Positions 22,979 through 32,619 of a stretch of 64,000 nt of DNA are shown here, in pieces. The position numbers and the translations under genes were made by a program. This stretch comes from Tipula vernalis (lineage: Eukaryota; Arthropoda; Insecta; Diptera; Tipulidae). The stretch spans positions 135,759,241 to 135,823,240 of the forward strand of contig OY282559.1 in the NCBI GenBank assembly GCA_958295665.1, written 5' to 3'. Each line of letters opens with the position of its first letter. The first letter of the stretch is position 1. The notes under the pieces were generated by a model. The model ran no database searches, had not been told where the DNA came from, and worked only from the letters and a program-made list of their open reading frames with translations.

Positions 22979-25900
22979 TTAAGACCTGGTATAGAGAACC
23001 ATATGCGGATTAACAGCGACAGTTTTTGTGTTTCTTGCGATAGCTACATAGCGTTTTAAATCATCATAACGACCCCATTTTCCGTTATATTTGCAGTAAC
23101 TTACAAAATGTCCCTGTGGACCATTGGGTTCGTAACTGATGACGCTTGTCACGTAATAAGCAGTGTTATTATAACTAAGTGTTGGTTCAATATGATCCAA
23201 TGTTAATTTCGGTCTATTTTCCGTTGGATACTCGGTATATATTGATAGAATTTGATTGTACTTTTTATTTGTAATAATCATTTTATTTGAACAAGTTGGG
23301 CAACTCTGAGGTGGAACTTCCTCTACGCATTGACCTAAATTTGTATATCCTACATCCATTAGTTTTAATAAATTTACGAGGAGGATATTTCTTTCTTCCT
23401 GGACTACCGTTTCGCAATTTTGGCAAGTTAGCTCAACGGTTAAGCTAGGAAGTGACTTAAGCACATAAGCTGCAACATCCTGAATATTACAGTCACAGTT
23501 CGTTTGAACGCCAAATATCTCTAAAAGAATTTCTTTGCGGATTTTAACAGCCGATTTTAATTCATTGTTAATAATGCACTCAATAATTTGCTTAATTCTT
23601 CCTTCCATTATAGTACTGTTATTTTCTCCCAACACCCAAACTGCTGCAGCCAAAGCTTGTACCAAGGAATCAAACGCGCAAGTGTTTGAGTAATAGTCGC
23701 ATGTTTGAGTTGCATTTTGCAGAACTGGTAGTGATTTGTTTATTGTTTTGGTTTTTACTAAGGGAAAGATTCTTTTTTTCACTACCTTATGCGGGCGTTT
23801 TGGAGTGCATAAATCGTCATTTGTTTTTGAATTTTGACTCAGTACTGTGAACAAAGTAACAGAGCGCTCTTTAAATGGCTGGCTACTAATTTGTTTCAAA
23901 GTTTTCAAATTAAAAGAAGTTTTGGAATTTTTAGGGGTTAGCAACTCTATACTTTTTCGCTTCCACACCGATTGACACAACTGCGTGTCGTTAACCGATA
24001 ATTCAACTTTACTTGGAGCGTTTAAAGATTTCTCTTTTATTGGTTTTTTAGGTATACCCGCTAAAATTTGTTTATGGACAACTAAATTTCGACCGTGAAT
24101 ATTTCTTACGAAACGCCCTATTTTAGTAGGTAATTTGCCGACATTACCTGAAGTTTTGAATCTCCGTTTAATTATGGCAAAATAATTTTCGACGTGGCTG
24201 TTACTGTGTCTGACACCATCCTTTAAAATGCCACTCCATAAAGGCAAATACGTGATATATTTTTTTAATATTAAATTTAGAAAAGTAGGATTATATAAGC
24301 TATTTAATCCCCCAACTTCATAGCCATATTCCTTAGTTGCACCTAAATCAACTTCATCCATAATTGCTTTCATATCTCGATAATATGGGCTTTGCAAATA
24401 TAGAGGTTTCATATTATCTCTAAGTTGATCCGATTTTCTTTGGCTCGCTGTGGTCGCTTCATAGATATTCATATCGCTTTCAATGATTATATGTGTTAAT
24501 GAATCAAGCGAATCTTGAACTATATCGCTTAAATATTTTGATTTTAAAATTATAACAAGATTCTTCCAAATATCTTTAATAGTTTCATAATTAGGTATCA
24601 TGAATATCGATGCAAAAATCTCTTTCAATATTTTATGGTTTGATGGACACTTAGTAAAATATTTCTGTATATCTTCAGCTAATGTGTGTGCTAAATGACA
24701 ACAACATAAATAAACCTTTACTGTCGAATCTTTTGACTTGTAACTCCAAGATTTATTAACCCAGTTATGGGTTGCCGTTAGATATTCTATGATATCCATA
24801 TTATTAAATGCACTTAATACTGAATTTAATTCAGCGAAAGAAAAATCTATGACTACTGAATTAAACACAGGCCAATTTTTGAAACTTGCTTCGACAAATA
24901 ATTTAAATGATCTGAGCCACCCGCTAATAGAGTCAAATGTGTGACTCGAACTAACCATATCGGTTAATGGAAACGGTGAAGCGATGTCGGAGGTACTGGT
25001 TGTTGCAGCTATTACTAATGCATAATATAAAATTGTTCCGCATGGTTTAAATGGACGTCGAACTAAACTTCCCGTAGCGTCCAAATATACCGGTAGATCT
25101 TTGTTCTTAAATAAATCTTTCATTATTTTTAGAACATGATTCTGCGTTGCACTATATGTCATTACTATAAATGGACGTCGCATAATTTTTTGTATGTACT
25201 TTCCATCACTTTTTACACCAATTTTCCATTCTTCGTCTAAATCGAGAAAATCATCAGAATTATTATCATTTGTTTTTAGCGCCTCGGATCTTATTTTTCT
25301 CAATACATCGTGAGACTTCGATTTTTGAATTGTATTATGTTTTTGAACAAAATCAGCATCTTCTTCTTCAATTAAATTTTCAGACACTTTCTCTACAGAT
25401 TTTTCTGACAATTTCTTTTTATAAATGTCTCGATTATAACCCTTAGTCCAGTTAAATTTTTTTAATGGATGTATGATAGGACCAAGTGTAGCATGAACCT
25501 CAAATGTCCCGGAGCTTAAATTACGATTTATTAACTTATATTTCCGGCAAGTTTGTTCTAAATTTCGATGGCCACAGTAAGTTCTTATTGATATATGATT
25601 CTTAGAAATATCATAACCCTTTGTTTTTATAAGACATCCAGTTTGTTTCATTAGGGTTTCAGAAATTATGAAATTGTACAAATACGAGTCTAATTTGTTT
25701 TCTTGCGGTATGTAAATTTTACTCCAAGTGTTGTCAGAGACACTTACAGTAAAATCACATTTTCTATAAGTGACCTTATTTGTATTTTTACTTATTGGAT
25801 TATCAATTAATCTTCGGTTGCACGATATTTCGCTACAATCCGGCATTGTGTTATCAACAGCAAGACATTCGATAGCTTTTTCTGCACACATAGGTGAATA

Positions 25901-26344
25901 TAATTCACCTAACTTGGAGTTTGATAAAGTGTGATGTTCATATAATTCAGTATCTTGGATTGAATTAAATTCATTTTCAAGAATCATATTGATTGCTGGA
26001 GTTTGAAAACAGGTATTTTCTTCTTCATTGTTTGGGCAACCATCACTTTCATAAATATTTTCATCGGATTGGCTTGCCATGTTTGATGGTACAGCTAAAA
26101 CGTTATCAGCTCTACTATATCTAATATGTCTGTGCCAAATAAGATACAATTGGCAGCGATTTGAAATATTATTTTTAATTTTAACTGATTGACAAATTAA
26201 ATTCATTTCTCTAGTATCACGTTTGGTCAAGTCTACATTACAAAATTGTAAATTATTTATTGCATTCTTTAAAGCCTGCACGCTTATTGTGCTTCTTTTC
26301 CTTTTGTAATTATATCGAATGACACTTTTAACTTGATTTTTCAT
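22979..26344 (-). CDS. Mutator-like transposase fused to a USP-type cysteine protease domain
   Basis: Numbering counts from a GTG at 26365; the first ATG is residue 8 (26344). Met 96 (26078-26080, context tcaaacATGg) has a better start context and is an alternative. Residues 240-300 hold Cys and His (C244, C264, H266, C273, H291) that may form a DNA-binding zinc fold. The transposase core follows: D429 in VYLDATGSLV, D507 in VVIDFSFAEL, CCCH at 554-557 and E726 in HVENYFAIIKRR. A D...D...C..H...E order is the Mutator pattern. After a basic, low-complexity linker (about 770-885) comes a ubiquitin-specific-protease-like domain: Cys896 in SNTCAFDSLVQAL, a CxxC/CxxC ribbon (981/984, 1022/1025), His1086 in GHFVSY and Asp1101/1102. 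The frame has no stop. Expected roles are cutting and joining of the element ends and, by inference, removing ubiquitin or a ubiquitin-like protein. Confidence 0.85.
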   Translation of the reverse strand: MKNQVKSVIRYNYKRKRSTISVQALKNAINNLQFCNVDLTKRDTREMNLICQSVKIKNNISNRCQLYLIWHRHIRYSRADNVLAVPSNMASQSDENIYESDGCPNNEEENTCFQTPAINMILENEFNSIQDTELYEHHTLSNSKLGELYSPMCAEKAIECLAVDNTMPDCSEISCNRRLIDNPISKNTNKVTYRKCDFTVSVSDNTWSKIYIPQENKLDSYLYNFIISETLMKQTGCLIKTKGYDISKNHISIRTYCGHRNLEQTCRKYKLINRNLSSGTFEVHATLGPIIHPLKKFNWTKGYNRDIYKKKLSEKSVEKVSENLIEEEDADFVQKHNTIQKSKSHDVLRKIRSEALKTNDNNSDDFLDLDEEWKIGVKSDGKYIQKIMRRPFIVMTYSATQNHVLKIMKDLFKNKDLPVYLDATGSLVRRPFKPCGTILYYALVIAATTSTSDIASPFPLTDMVSSSHTFDSISGWLRSFKLFVEASFKNWPVFNSVVIDFSFAELNSVLSAFNNMDIIEYLTATHNWVNKSWSYKSKDSTVKVYLCCCHLAHTLAEDIQKYFTKCPSNHKILKEIFASIFMIPNYETIKDIWKNLVIILKSKYLSDIVQDSLDSLTHIIIESDMNIYEATTASQRKSDQLRDNMKPLYLQSPYYRDMKAIMDEVDLGATKEYGYEVGGLNSLYNPTFLNLILKKYITYLPLWSGILKDGVRHSNSHVENYFAIIKRRFKTSGNVGKLPTKIGRFVRNIHGRNLVVHKQILAGIPKKPIKEKSLNAPSKVELSVNDTQLCQSVWKRKSIELLTPKNSKTSFNLKTLKQISSQPFKERSVTLFTVLSQNSKTNDDLCTPKRPHKVVKKRIFPLVKTKTINKSLPVLQNATQTCDYYSNTCAFDSLVQALAAAVWVLGENNSTIMEGRIKQIIECIINNELKSAVKIRKEILLEIFGVQTNCDCNIQDVAAYVLKSLPSLTVELTCQNCETVVQEERNILLVNLLKLMDVGYTNLGQCVEEVPPQSCPTCSNKMIITNKKYNQILSIYTEYPTENRPKLTLDHIEPTLSYNNTAYYVTSVISYEPNGPQGHFVSYCKYNGKWGRYDDLKRYVAIARNTKTVAVNPHMVLYTRS

Positions 26345-26927
26345 TTTAATTCTTAAACAGTACACGTATGTATGTATGTAAGAAATATATGTAGAGTTGT
26401 CCTGGTAAAAGCCGAGTCGATCTTTATAAAGCCAAAGTTTTCAAAATAATTGAATCGTTGTTAAGGGATGTCCGAAATCAATAAAGCCGAGGTCAATAAA
26501 TATATTGAAGACAATATAAAATAAAATTGCTAAGAAGCCAAAGGCTTAGCAAACAATATAATCTGTTTTAAAGAATTTCCTAAATGAAAGCAGTGGTCGT
26601 AATTTATGAAAGCAAGCAAACTATAACCAGTAAAATGAGAATGTCCAAAATCAAGCGAAAAGTAGTAAAGTTTTTAAAAAAACTGTTTTTATGTTGAGCA
26701 CAATAAAATAAATAACAAAAATAACACGATGTAGCCAATACGAAGTCGAAAAACGTATTAAAATAAAATACGAAGAAATTTCCTTTTATACTAAACTCAA
26801 AAAAAAAAAAAAATAATAAAAAAATTAAAACGTTTTTTCCCATAGTAAAACGAATTTTAATCTGTAACGATTTTATTCCACTTGGAATTTGTTTCTATCA
26901 TATAAATGCATAAGTAAAATAAGTGTT
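26345..26927. promoter_or_regulatory. Right inner spacer, probable promoter/5' UTR region of the transposase
   Basis: This unique AT-rich stretch lies upstream of the minus-strand gene and holds no other coding sequence. A 79-codon minus-strand frame at 26604-26843 is Phe-rich and probably incidental. By position the promoter should lie here or in the adjoining array. No defined core-promoter motif could be fixed, so the regulatory role is inferred from location only. Confidence 0.35.
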
Positions 26928-29900
26928 TGGTTGTAAATCAAGAATTGGCCCACCAATCGAACTGTATATGTCATTATAGGGTGCAATCTCTGTGAACAGA
27001 GATTCATGATTTGATGTAATGAGTTTTTTGTGAATATGGTTAGTTGATTGAATTTGGCCCCAGAAATATGCCTAATCCCCATCGTATGGCAACAAGTGTT
27101 TGGTTGTATATCAAGAATTGGCCCACCAATCGAACTGTATATGTCATTATAGGGTGCAATCTCTGTGAACAGAGATTCATGATTTGATCTAATGAGTTTT
27201 TTGTGAATATTGTTAGTTGATTGAATTTGGCCCCAGAAATATGCCTAATCCCTATCATATGGCAACAAGTGTTTGGTTGTATGTCAAGAATTGTCCCACC
27301 AATCGAACTGTATATGTCATTATAGGGTGCAATCTCTGTGAACAGAGATTCATGGTTTGATGTAATGAGTTTTTTGTGAATATGGTTAGTTGATTGAATT
27401 TGGCCCCAGAAATATGCCTAATCCCCATCATATGGCAACAAGTGTTTGGTTTTATGTCAAGAATTGTCCCACCAATCGAACTGTATATGTCATTATACGG
27501 TGCAATCTCTGTGAACACAGATTGATGATTTGATGTAATGAGTTTTTTTGTGAATATTGTTAGTTGATTGAATCTGGCCCCAGAAATATGCCTAATCCCC
27601 ATCGTATGGCAACAAGTGTTTGGTTTTATGTCAAGAATTGTCCCACCAATCGAACTGTATATGTCATTATAGGGTGCAATCTCTGTGAACAAAGATTCAT
27701 GATTTGATGTAATGAGTTTTTTGTGAATATTGTTAGTTGATTGAATTTGGCCCCAGAAATATGCCAAATCTCCATCATATGGCAACAAGTGTTTGGTTAT
27801 TTATCAAGAATTGTCCCACCAATCGAACTGTATATGTCATTATAGGGTGCAATCTCTGTGAACAAAGATTCATGATTTGATGTAATGAGTGTTTTTGTGA
27901 ATACGGTTAGTTGATTGAATTTGGCCCCAGAAATATGCCTAATCCCCATCATATGGCAACAAGTGTTTGGTTTTATGTCAAGAATTGTCCCACCAATCGA
28001 ACTGTATATGTCATTATAGGGTGCAATCTCTGTGAACAGAGATTCATGGTTTGATGTAATGAGTTTTTTGTGAATATGGTTAGTTGATTGAATTTGGCCC
28101 CAGAAATATGCCTAATCCCCATCATATGGCAACAAGTGTTTGGTTTTATGTCAAGAATTGTCCCACCAATCGAACTGTATATGTCATTATACGGTGCAAT
28201 CTCTGTGAACACAGATTGATGATTTGATGTAATGATTTTTTTTGTGAATATTGTTAGTTGATTGAATCTGGCCCCAGATATATGCCTAATCCCCATCGTA
28301 TGGCAACAAGTGTTTGGTTGTATATCAAGAATGGTCCCGCCAATCGAACTGTATATGTCATTATAGAGTGCAATCTCTGTGAACAAAGATTCATGATTTG
28401 ATGTAATGAGTTTTTTTTTTGAATATTGTTAGTTGATTGAATCTGGCCCCAAAAATATGCCTAATCCCCATCGTATGACAACAAGTGTTTGGTTGTATGT
28501 CAAGAATTGTCCCACCAATCGAACTGTATATGTCATTATACGGTGCAATCTCTGTGAACACAGATTGATGATTTGATGTAATGAGTTTTTTTGTGAATAT
28601 TGTTAGTTGATTGAATCTGGCCCCAGAAATATGCCTAATCCCCATCGTATGGCAACAAGTGTTTGGTTGTATATCAAGAATGGTCCCGCCAATCGAACTG
28701 TATATGTCATTATAGAGTGCAATCTCTGTGAACAAAGATTCATGATTTGATGTAATGAGTTTTTTTTTTGAATATTGTTAGTTGATTGAATCTGGCCCCA
28801 AAAATATGCCTAATCCCCATCGTATGACAACAAGTGTTTGGTTGTATGTCAAGAATTGTCCCACCAATCGAACTGTATATGTCATTATAGGGTGCAATCT
28901 CTGTGAACAGAGATTCATGATTTGATGTAATGAGTTTTTTTTGTGAATATTGTTAGTTGATTGAATCTGGCCCCAGAAATATGCCTAATCCCCATCGTAT
29001 GGCAACAAGTGTTTGGTTGTATATCAAGAATGGTCCCGCCAATCGAACTGTATATGTCATTATAGAGTGCAATCTCTGTGAACAAAGATTCATGATTTGA
29101 TGTAATGAGTTTTTTTTTTTGAATATTGTTAGTTGATTGAATCTGGCCCCAAAAATATGCCTAATCCCCATCGTATGACAACAAGTGTTTGGTTGTATGT
29201 CAAGAATTGTCCCACCAATCGAACTGTATATGTCATTATAGGGTGCAATCTCTGTGAACAGAGATTCATGATTTGATGTAATGAGTTTTTTTTGTGAATA
29301 TTGTTAGTTGATTGAATCTGGCCCCAGAAATATGCCTAATCCCCATCGTATGGCAACAAGTGTTTGGTTTTATGTCAAGAATTGTCCCACCAATCGAACT
29401 GTATATGTCATTATAGGGTGCAATCTCTGTGAACAAAGATTCATGATTTGATCTAATGAGTTTTTTTTTGTGAATATTGTTAGTTGATTGAATTTGGCCC
29501 CAGAAATATGCCTAATCCCCATCGTATGGCAACAAGTGTTTGGTTGTATGACAAGAATTGTCCCACCAATCGAACTGTATATGTCATTATAGGGTGCAAT
29601 CTCTGTGAACAAAGATTCATGATTTGATGTAATGAGTTTTTTTTGTGAATATTGTTAGTTGATTGAATCTGGCCCCAGAAATATGCCTAATCCCCATCGT
29701 ATGGCAACAAGTGTTTGGTTGTATATCAAGAATGGTCCCGCCAATCGAACTGTATATGTCATTATAGAGTGCAATCTCTGTGAACAAAGATTCATGATTT
29801 GATGTAATGAGTTTTTTTTTTTGAATATTGTTAGTTGATTGAATCTGGCCCCAGAAATATGCCTAATCCCCATCGTATGGCAACAAGTGTTTGGTTGTAT

Positions 29901-30167
29901 GTCAAGAATTGTCCCACCAATCGAACTGTATATGTCATTATAGGGTGCAATCTCTGTGAACAGAGATTCATGATTTGATGTAATGAGTTTTTTGTGAATA
30001 TGGTTAGTTGATTGAATTTGGCCCCAGAAATATGCCTAATCCCCATCGTATGGCAACAAGTGTTTGGTTGTATTTCAAGAATGGTCCCGCCAATCGAACT
30101 GTATATGTCATTATAGGGTGCAATCTCTGTGAACAAAGATTCATGATTTGATGTAATGAGTTTTTTT
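26928..30167 (-). repeat. Right tandem array, ~174-bp unit in inverted orientation, about 19 copies
   Basis: The unit is the same as in the left array, in reverse complement ('tgcaatctctgtgaacagag' every ~174 bp from 26985 to 30119). The array is shorter than the left one by about eight units. A two-unit block with the variants 'ggccccaaaaatatgcc' and 'cgtatgacaac' repeats near 28440, 28795 and 29145, indicating local duplication of ~350-bp blocks. Long open frames inside are by-products of the repeat. Confidence 0.95.
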
Positions 30168-30633
30168 GTGGTGAACTTTTCATTGTACATATGTTCGTAC
30201 TAATGCTATTTCTTAGTTTTGGGTGTTTTGTGTCATTAGATGTTCCACTTAGACACTTTAATAAGCTTAAGCATCATTTTCTTTGAGAAATTGCGTTTTT
30301 GAGTTTATTATAATTCATTTTCAATCTCTAAAGAAAAGATAAATTTTAGCTAGGTACTAAAATTTATTTACGATACTTTCTAATATAGTATATTTAAACA
30401 GTATACTCGTACATACTAGTACAAAGATACAATTAACGTTCTGCAATTTTGCCAAATAGTATTTTTTAATTTTAAATATTTTTATTTTATTTTTCGGGAT
30501 AGAGTATGATTTGGAGGTTAATTTGTAATATTTTTCGGGATAAGAGGCTTTTTTATTGTATTTAGTTATGACACAAACCAATTTATAGAAAAAATATTTT
30601 TCGGGCTGGTTTTCGGGCTATCTTCACATACAT
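30168..30633 (-). repeat. Right unique terminal inverted repeat (466 bp)
   Basis: This is the reverse complement of 17398-17863, ending in ...gctatcttcacatacat. It carries the same four CCCGAAAA words, read on the minus strand. Confidence 0.9.
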
Positions 30634-30642
30634 AGAATGGGC
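30634..30642. repeat. Target-site duplication, right copy (agaatgggc)
   Basis: This is identical to 17389-17397 and abuts the last base of the right terminal repeat (…cacatacat). Confidence 0.92.
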
Positions 30643-30866
30643 TACTACAGACGGTTTTAAATTTTGTATCATCATGCTCTCTCAAAATTGTTAAAGTTTA
30701 TCAAGAAGAGCTTGCCTCATCCATTGAATCTCATTAGTTCTTATTCTATTACGATCGTACGTTGCTTCGATGGAAGTTGCCTATTTCCCAACCGATTATG
30801 ATGAAATTTGACATGTGCGTTGAAAATGGGCAAGTAAGATGGAATTTGGCTATTTCTTAACCGACT
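30643..30866. other. Right flank of the Mutator insertion, continuation of copy A
   Basis: 'ggttttaaattttgtatcat' through 'ttctattacgatcgtacgtt' matches 40394-40500 with few changes. From about 30775 it becomes two units of the ~105-bp satellite (accgattatgatgaaatttg). It is the interrupted right part of the compound repeat at 13.7-17.4 kb. Confidence 0.75.
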
Positions 30867-30867
30867 A

Positions 30868-30879
30868 TGATGAAATTTC
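30868..30879. repeat. Target-site duplication, left copy (tgatgaaatttc)
   Basis: Twelve bases directly before the 5' end of the LOA-like element repeat at 36320-36331 after its poly(A) tail. One more A may belong to it (ambiguous with the tail). The target is a unit of the ~105-bp satellite. Confidence 0.85.
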
Positions 30880-31217
30880 GGTTGTTGGGGGAGTAGTTTT
30901 AGGAGTCAAAGCTTTCTAGGATATGCGATTCTCATAAGACTTCTTCCTAGTGTAGTTACGCCTCCTCGTGGCGACAACCGGGCAATGCATCCTAGAATGT
31001 AGCCAAGTAACTTACACGACCGTGCAATGGCGGTAAATCCATTGCCCCAAGCTTTGGTGGGACAACATACGCTGAGAGCTGCGTGGCTAAGGGGGAGCTT
31101 AGTCTTTAGTATGTGAACTCCGGGTACCAGGCGACCCCCGGTTTAAAGTAGCCTTCCCACAGTATACCGATCTCTGCTGTGGGTGACCTTCATTTCTCGG
31201 ATACTCGTGGGATTCAA
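30880..31217 (+). promoter_or_regulatory. 5' UTR / internal promoter region of the LOA-like element
   Basis: The sequence from the target duplication to the first ATG of ORF1 is markedly more GC-rich than its surroundings, with short hairpin-forming words (ccgggtaccaggcgacccccgg near 31116-31140). Non-LTR elements of this group carry an internal promoter at their 5' end. That role is inferred from family knowledge, not from a specific motif. Confidence 0.45.
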
Positions 31218-32594
31218 ATGGAAACCGAATTTAAAAAAAACATAGAGGGTGATGCCTCTTTAAAAGCATCAACTTCACCAGCTATTGAGTTGGGTCTCCT
31301 AAGCTATGATGGAATGGTAGATGCCACAAGGGCCACCACTCTTGATTATCTTAACGTCCGGACCAAGGAAAAGGTGGAACAGTCCACCTCTTCTACTACG
31401 GACACCTTCTGTGACGACAACATAAGTGTAATCTCACAGTTATCGGGCACCTCAACCATTGGTGTTGATATTGGGAACATGTCCCTCAACGCCGGGGAAT
31501 GGGTTAAGCTCAACTCCTTCGAAAGAAGGCGTTTTAAAAAGGGGCTCAAGGAAGGCAAAACTAGAGAAGAGGCTCTAGCTGCTGCTAAGTCCGCGACCCC
31601 TCTGAAAGCATCCTCGGGGCCTGTTGCTCCTACCCTAGACAAGAGGTCTGGTGGTAAGCGTGAGAGGTCTTTCGAGGTTGCTCCGGAACCAGATAAACCA
31701 CCTGCCAAAAAAGCAAAAGAAGGGCCTTCTCCGGTAAAGCCCTCTTTCAGCCAGGTAGCAGGCAGTGTTAAGCTGGGCATCGTACCAGGTGATCTCAGTG
31801 GCAATCCTCTTAGTATGGAGCAAATGGCAAACATACAGGAGTGTGTCATTGACCTCATTATTGGGATGCAAGACTCAAACCACAAGCCGCAATTCCTTGG
31901 CTGTTTCCGGAGAACAGGTTGGCTATTTTTTATATGTTCCGATCATTCCACAGCGGAATGGATGAGGAACAGTTTTGTAAGCCTAAGGGAAAAAATTGGT
32001 CTGAACATAACTTTGGTGGAAGAGGATGATTTTCCTCGGCCATACATCGTTAGGGGGTTCTTTCCACAGAGCCTTAGCTTAACTAGCGAGAAGATTCTCG
32101 CTACCATGGCCGCGCAGAACGATGGTCTCGCGGCCAACTCATGGAAGATACTGCAACGGACGACAACTGGCGTACTCGTCCATTTGGTTATGGCCATAGG
32201 CGAGTCTTCCATGAAGAAACTACGCGAATCCAACGGGAACATCGCATACCGCTTTGGTAGGATAAAACTCCTTCTCAAGAAGGATTCCCCCTCTACCAAC
32301 CCAACCACTGGAGTCAGCTCCAGTAAGGAGGGTACTTTACCAGCCTCAGTAGTAGGCACAATCACAGACGAGGAGGCATCCAGGAACAGCAGCGCTATTG
32401 AGCATTCTGTTCCTGCTGCCTCTTCGTCGGGAGCACGATCAACGGATCTCTCCGCAACTCCTACTGTGGGATCGAGTAAATCAGCACTCACCCCGAAAAT
32501 TAAGCATATGGGCGCTCGGGGTGTTACTGGGAAAAGTGGCAGAAACAGGCCAAATCCCGCAAAGCAGACGGCTGGCAAGCAGCCAGGAGCGTAG
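31218..32594 (+). CDS. ORF1 (Gag-like RNA-binding protein) of the LOA-like element
   Basis: The first ATG is at 31218 (METEFKKN); the frame is open a further 13 codons upstream from a GTG at 31179 but has no ATG there. It encodes about 458 residues. A basic segment GEWVKLNSFERRRFKKGLKEG and the following REEALAAAK helix are typical of this clade's ORF1. A Lys/Pro-rich stretch (about 145-180) contains KPPAKKAKEG, a possible nuclear signal. The centre (about 210-365) resembles the RNA-binding fold region of LOA ORF1. The C-terminus is Ser/Thr-rich and ends in basic residues. No CCHC knuckle was found. The product should coat element RNA. The frame is intact with no stop. Confidence 0.8.
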   Translation: METEFKKNIEGDASLKASTSPAIELGLLSYDGMVDATRATTLDYLNVRTKEKVEQSTSSTTDTFCDDNISVISQLSGTSTIGVDIGNMSLNAGEWVKLNSFERRRFKKGLKEGKTREEALAAAKSATPLKASSGPVAPTLDKRSGGKRERSFEVAPEPDKPPAKKAKEGPSPVKPSFSQVAGSVKLGIVPGDLSGNPLSMEQMANIQECVIDLIIGMQDSNHKPQFLGCFRRTGWLFFICSDHSTAEWMRNSFVSLREKIGLNITLVEEDDFPRPYIVRGFFPQSLSLTSEKILATMAAQNDGLAANSWKILQRTTTGVLVHLVMAIGESSMKKLRESNGNIAYRFGRIKLLLKKDSPSTNPTTGVSSSKEGTLPASVVGTITDEEASRNSSAIEHSVPAASSSGARSTDLSATPTVGSSKSALTPKIKHMGARGVTGKSGRNRPNPAKQTAGKQPGA

Positions 32595-32619
32595 AGCTCC
32601 CTTACCCTAATCATCCAGT

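Larger units (their letters stand above)
17398..30633 (-). mobile_element. 13.2-kb Foldback-like Mutator (MULE) DNA transposon with satellite arms
   Basis: Ends: both read atgtatgtgaagatagcccg inward, flanked by 9-bp duplications. Structure: a 466-bp unique terminal repeat on each side, then inverted arrays of a ~174-bp unit (left 17864-22610, right 26928-30167), then a 4.3-kb unique centre with one transposase gene on the minus strand. The arms are collinear by simple coordinate reflection (positions sum to 48031) through at least 18200/29831, with very few substitutions seen. Long inverted arms made of tandem repeats plus 9-bp duplications are the hallmark of Drosophila Foldback (FB/NOF) elements, which are related to Mutator. 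The near identity of the ends and the intact gene suggest a recent, potentially autonomous copy. Confidence 0.93.

Noticed and set aside
26346..26365. GTG at 26365 as transposase start
   Set aside because: Nuclear eukaryotic genes start at ATG; the first in-frame ATG is at 26344, and a better-context ATG lies at 26078-26080.
17864..30167. CRISPR-like array
   Set aside because: Units are contiguous 174-bp tandem repeats without unique spacers, in two inverted blocks inside a eukaryotic DNA transposon.
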